Positions 62,121 to 64,000 of a stretch of 64,000 bases of DNA are shown here, one piece after another. The notes beneath the pieces were generated by a model, which saw only the letters and a list, made by a program, of their open reading frames with translations, was not told where the DNA came from and did not search any database. Source of the DNA: Fischerella sp. CENA71 (lineage in GTDB: Bacteria > Cyanobacteriota > Cyanobacteriia > Cyanobacteriales > Nostocaceae); assembly GCA_024239075.1 (NCBI GenBank), contig JANBVI010000032.1:1-64000 (forward strand). The letters are read 5' to 3'. Each line of letters begins with the position of its first letter. Within the stretch, counting starts at the first letter, position 1. A program made the position numbers and the translations under genes.

Positions 62121-63044
62121 ATGCATATTCCTGATGGTTTTATTTCTCCCCCAGTAGCGGCAGTTACTGGTGTGGCAAGTGTAGCGATGTTAGGTATTTC
62201 ATTAACGCGATCGCGAGATGCTTTTGGAATTAAACACGCACCTATTTTGGGTTTAACTACTGCCTTTATTTTTGCTGCTCAGATGATTAATTTTCCTGTT
62301 GCAGGTGGTACTAGTGGTCACTTATTGGGAGGAACTCTCGCAGCAATTATTCTTGGTAATCCTTGGGCAGGCACAATATGCATCGCCACGGTTTTAATTA
62401 TTCAGGCTGTGCTATTTGCTGACGGGGGAATCACTGCCTTGGGAGCAAATATTTTTAACATGGCAATTGTGGGAGTCTGGGTTGGCTGGAGTTTAACCCA
62501 AACTTTACAGCGATTATTTGGGGGTTACAAAAGCCGTTTACCATTAGCGGCTGGAATCGCTGCTGCTGTGAGTGTAGTTGTGGCTGCGATCGCTTGTGCA
62601 ATTGAGTTGGCTATTTCAGGAACAGCACCTCTAGGGTTGGTTTTACCGGCGATGACTGGTGTACACATTTTGATTGGAATTGGCGAAGGTTTGATTACTG
62701 GAGGTGTGTTGACTTACCTAGCCACAGTTCGACCAGATTTGTTACCTGGAGAAGAACGACAATTAAGAGGGTGGGTAGTACCAATAGTGAGTATTCTTTT
62801 GATTTCTGGTTTACTTTCCTTGGTAGCTTCTGCATGGCCAGATGGTTTAGAAAGAGTTGCTGAAAACTTAGGGTTTATTAATCTTGCTGAACAAGTAAGA
62901 GTGATAGTACCAACTCCTCTAGCCGATTATGGCATAGAAGGATTAGGTTCCATCGGTACAAGTATCGCTGGGATAATTGGATCTATCGTTTGCTTTGGTG
63001 TTGCTTTCGGCATTGCACAAGTAGTCAAACCAAAGAATGCTTAA
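62121..63044 (+). CDS. ECF transporter S-component CbiM/NikM, second copy
   Basis: This 307-residue membrane protein starts directly with MHIPDGFISPPVAAVTGV, so the metal-binding N-terminal Met-His needs no signal-peptide cleavage. Family blocks are FPVAGGTSGHLLGGTLAAIILGNPWAG and LFADGGITALGANIFNMAIVGV. A C-terminal extension of about 70 residues with one more helix (GSIGTSIAGIIGSIVCFGVAFG) corresponds to a fused NikN/PDGLE-like part, typical of nickel-type NikM or the PDGLE group. It overlaps the next gene (CbiQ) by 8 bases. Nickel or cobalt is the likely substrate. Confidence 0.87.
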   Translation: MHIPDGFISPPVAAVTGVASVAMLGISLTRSRDAFGIKHAPILGLTTAFIFAAQMINFPVAGGTSGHLLGGTLAAIILGNPWAGTICIATVLIIQAVLFADGGITALGANIFNMAIVGVWVGWSLTQTLQRLFGGYKSRLPLAAGIAAAVSVVVAAIACAIELAISGTAPLGLVLPAMTGVHILIGIGEGLITGGVLTYLATVRPDLLPGEERQLRGWVVPIVSILLISGLLSLVASAWPDGLERVAENLGFINLAEQVRVIVPTPLADYGIEGLGSIGTSIAGIIGSIVCFGVAFGIAQVVKPKNA

Positions 63045-63699
63045 ACTTTCATTATCATTACCATTACCCTTACGCTTGCAGCTATCTCTAGTTGTTGTCA
63101 TTGGAGCAGCTTTATTAAAGTATGAAGCTTGGGACGCTCTAGCTGCATATGCTTTTATTGCACTGATTTGGACTTTTTTACTACGCGCACCGATTCCTCA
63201 ACTTACAGGCTTGTTGGGTACAGAATTAATATTTCTGTCATTAGTGGCTTTACCTTTAGGATGGGAACGAGCCAGTTTTCTATTGGTTCGTTCTTTGGTT
63301 TGCTTGCTGATAATGAATAGTTTTTTGTTAACTTTACCGCCACATAGTTTTGGTATTGCTCTGAAAGCTTTACCTGTTCCAGGTGGTTTGAAGCAAAGTT
63401 TATTGTTAGCAGGACAATATTTAGAAATTTTATTGGCAGAAGTCCAGAGAATGCAGCGTGCTGCTCAATTGCGGGGTATTAATGGCCCTGCTGGATGGTT
63501 ACGTTACGCTAGTGCAGCGATGATTGGTAGTTTGTATCTCCGCAGTTTAGAAAGAGCAGAGCGAGTTTATGCAGCAATGGTAGCTCGTGGATATACAGGA
63601 GAACTACCTGTAGATTCAAGATTAACAGCAAAAGAAAGATTAATTTTGTTAGTTGCTTGTGCGATCGCGACTACTTTAACCGTAGCTTCTTATTGGTAA
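63037..63699 (+). CDS. ECF transporter transmembrane component CbiQ, second copy
   Basis: This is a 220-residue T-component with four to five helices and the coupling motif AQLRGINGPAGWLRYASAAMIGSLYLRSLERAERVYAAMVARGYTGELP, which contains both Ala-Arg-Gly-like motifs. It is shorter than the CbiQ at 60049 (270 residues). It starts within the last codons of the second cbiM. No cbiO follows: the next gene is efp, about 120 bp downstream. It may borrow the ATPase at 60836. Confidence 0.86.
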   Translation: MLKLSLSLPLPLRLQLSLVVVIGAALLKYEAWDALAAYAFIALIWTFLLRAPIPQLTGLLGTELIFLSLVALPLGWERASFLLVRSLVCLLIMNSFLLTLPPHSFGIALKALPVPGGLKQSLLLAGQYLEILLAEVQRMQRAAQLRGINGPAGWLRYASAAMIGSLYLRSLERAERVYAAMVARGYTGELPVDSRLTAKERLILLVACAIATTLTVASYW

Positions 63700-63821
63700 G
63701 ACAGCGATCGCTTACCCCTGGCTTGCTCCCTCCTTTCCTTCTTCTTTTATGACTTAATGACTAATTTCTCCTTTTGAAGGGTACAATAAATGCCGATTGT
63801 CTTCCAAACTTTGAAAGCTTC

Positions 63822-64000
63822 ATGATCTCCAGTAACGACTTTCGACCTGGTGTCTCTATTGTTTTAGATGGATCTGTATGGCGGGTAGTGGAATTCCTCC
63901 ACGTTAAGCCTGGAAAAGGTTCCGCATTTGTACGGACAAAGTTGAAAAATGTCCAGAGTGGGAGCGTGGTGGAAAGGACGTTCCGAGCAGGGGAAACCGT
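63822..64000 (+). CDS. efp: elongation factor P (partial, cut by the window end)
   Basis: Fifty-nine codons are visible before the window ends. [25 protein letters not shown] then [17 protein letters not shown] match the N-terminal KOW-like domain of EF-P, with the modified-Lys loop PGKGSAFVR (the Lys after Gly is the site that is extended or rhamnosylated in relatives). EF-P rescues ribosomes stalled at polyproline. It is the first gene after the second cbi module. Confidence 0.92.
   Translation, partial: MISSNDFRPGVSIVLDGSVWRVVEFLHVKPGKGSAFVRTKLKNVQSGSVVERTFRAGET

Overview
The window comes from a filamentous, probably heterocyst-forming and nitrogen-fixing cyanobacterium of the Nostocales type. 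The DNA is AT-rich and dotted with HIP1 octamers (GCGATCGC), inside genes as well as between them. Intergenic spaces carry short tandem heptamer repeats (TGACAAA, ACTGATA and TTGACCC types) and small dispersed palindromes that are typical of this group. A nifV-like gene, a LabA-like NYN protein, an SLH/OprB porin, DUF2808 and DUF1003 proteins and a long LptC agree with that placement. The species is not assigned.

Region 1 (1-18.2 kb) is an organosulfur acquisition island. It holds three sulfonate-type substrate-binding lipoproteins, one SsuB-like ATPase, a DszC/SfnB-like acyl-CoA-dehydrogenase-fold monooxygenase, an NfsA-like nitroreductase that could supply reduced flavin, an outer-membrane porin, an aldo/keto reductase, an AprA-like flavoprotein followed by a two-cluster 4Fe-4S protein, two D-2-hydroxyacid dehydrogenase copies (one decayed), a TauE/SafE exporter, a CX4R phosphatase/sulfurtransferase-like protein and an arylsulfotransferase-like protein. 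A 16-bp motif, TACGGTWAATTGGTAG, lies upstream of three separate transcription units here and looks like the binding site of a common sulfur-responsive regulator. No SsuC/TauC permease is present. Between 13.1 and 15.3 kb lie remnants of several sulfur genes: the end of metI with a nonsense codon, a truncated metQ leader and the tail of a flavin monooxygenase.

Region 2 (18.2-32.5 kb) is mixed. It has DUF1003 and DUF2808 proteins, a CheV-like CheW-receiver protein with a triple-GAF chemoreceptor (two GAF units are about 98% identical in DNA), nifV, a second CX4R phosphatase-like protein, a LysR regulator, a GST, a GNAT acetyltransferase, and an alpha/beta hydrolase next to a PlsC-like acyltransferase that together resemble the two halves of plant phytyl ester synthases.

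Region 3 (32.5-52.3 kb) is mostly housekeeping: metG, labA-like, lptC, a TIR-domain protein, a PBP4-type carboxypeptidase, the lipid cluster plsX-fabH-fabD-plsC, a LapA-domain protein, a RecB/Cas4-like nuclease with four cysteines, a propeller-transglutaminase protein, a P2-type Ca-ATPase-like pump and recF. recF carries a dispersed palindrome inserted in frame.

Region 4 (52.3-64 kb) handles metals. A MOSC protein is followed by an iron-uptake set (FTR1 permease, ferritin-like protein, HhH lipoprotein and a Tat-exported two-domain multicopper oxidase). Next come two ECF-type cobalt/nickel transporter modules. The first is cbiM-CDF-cbiN-cbiQ-cbiO with a Fur/Zur-like box upstream; the second is cbiM-cbiQ without an ATPase. 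The window ends in the start of efp. No tRNA, rRNA or CRISPR array was recognised.
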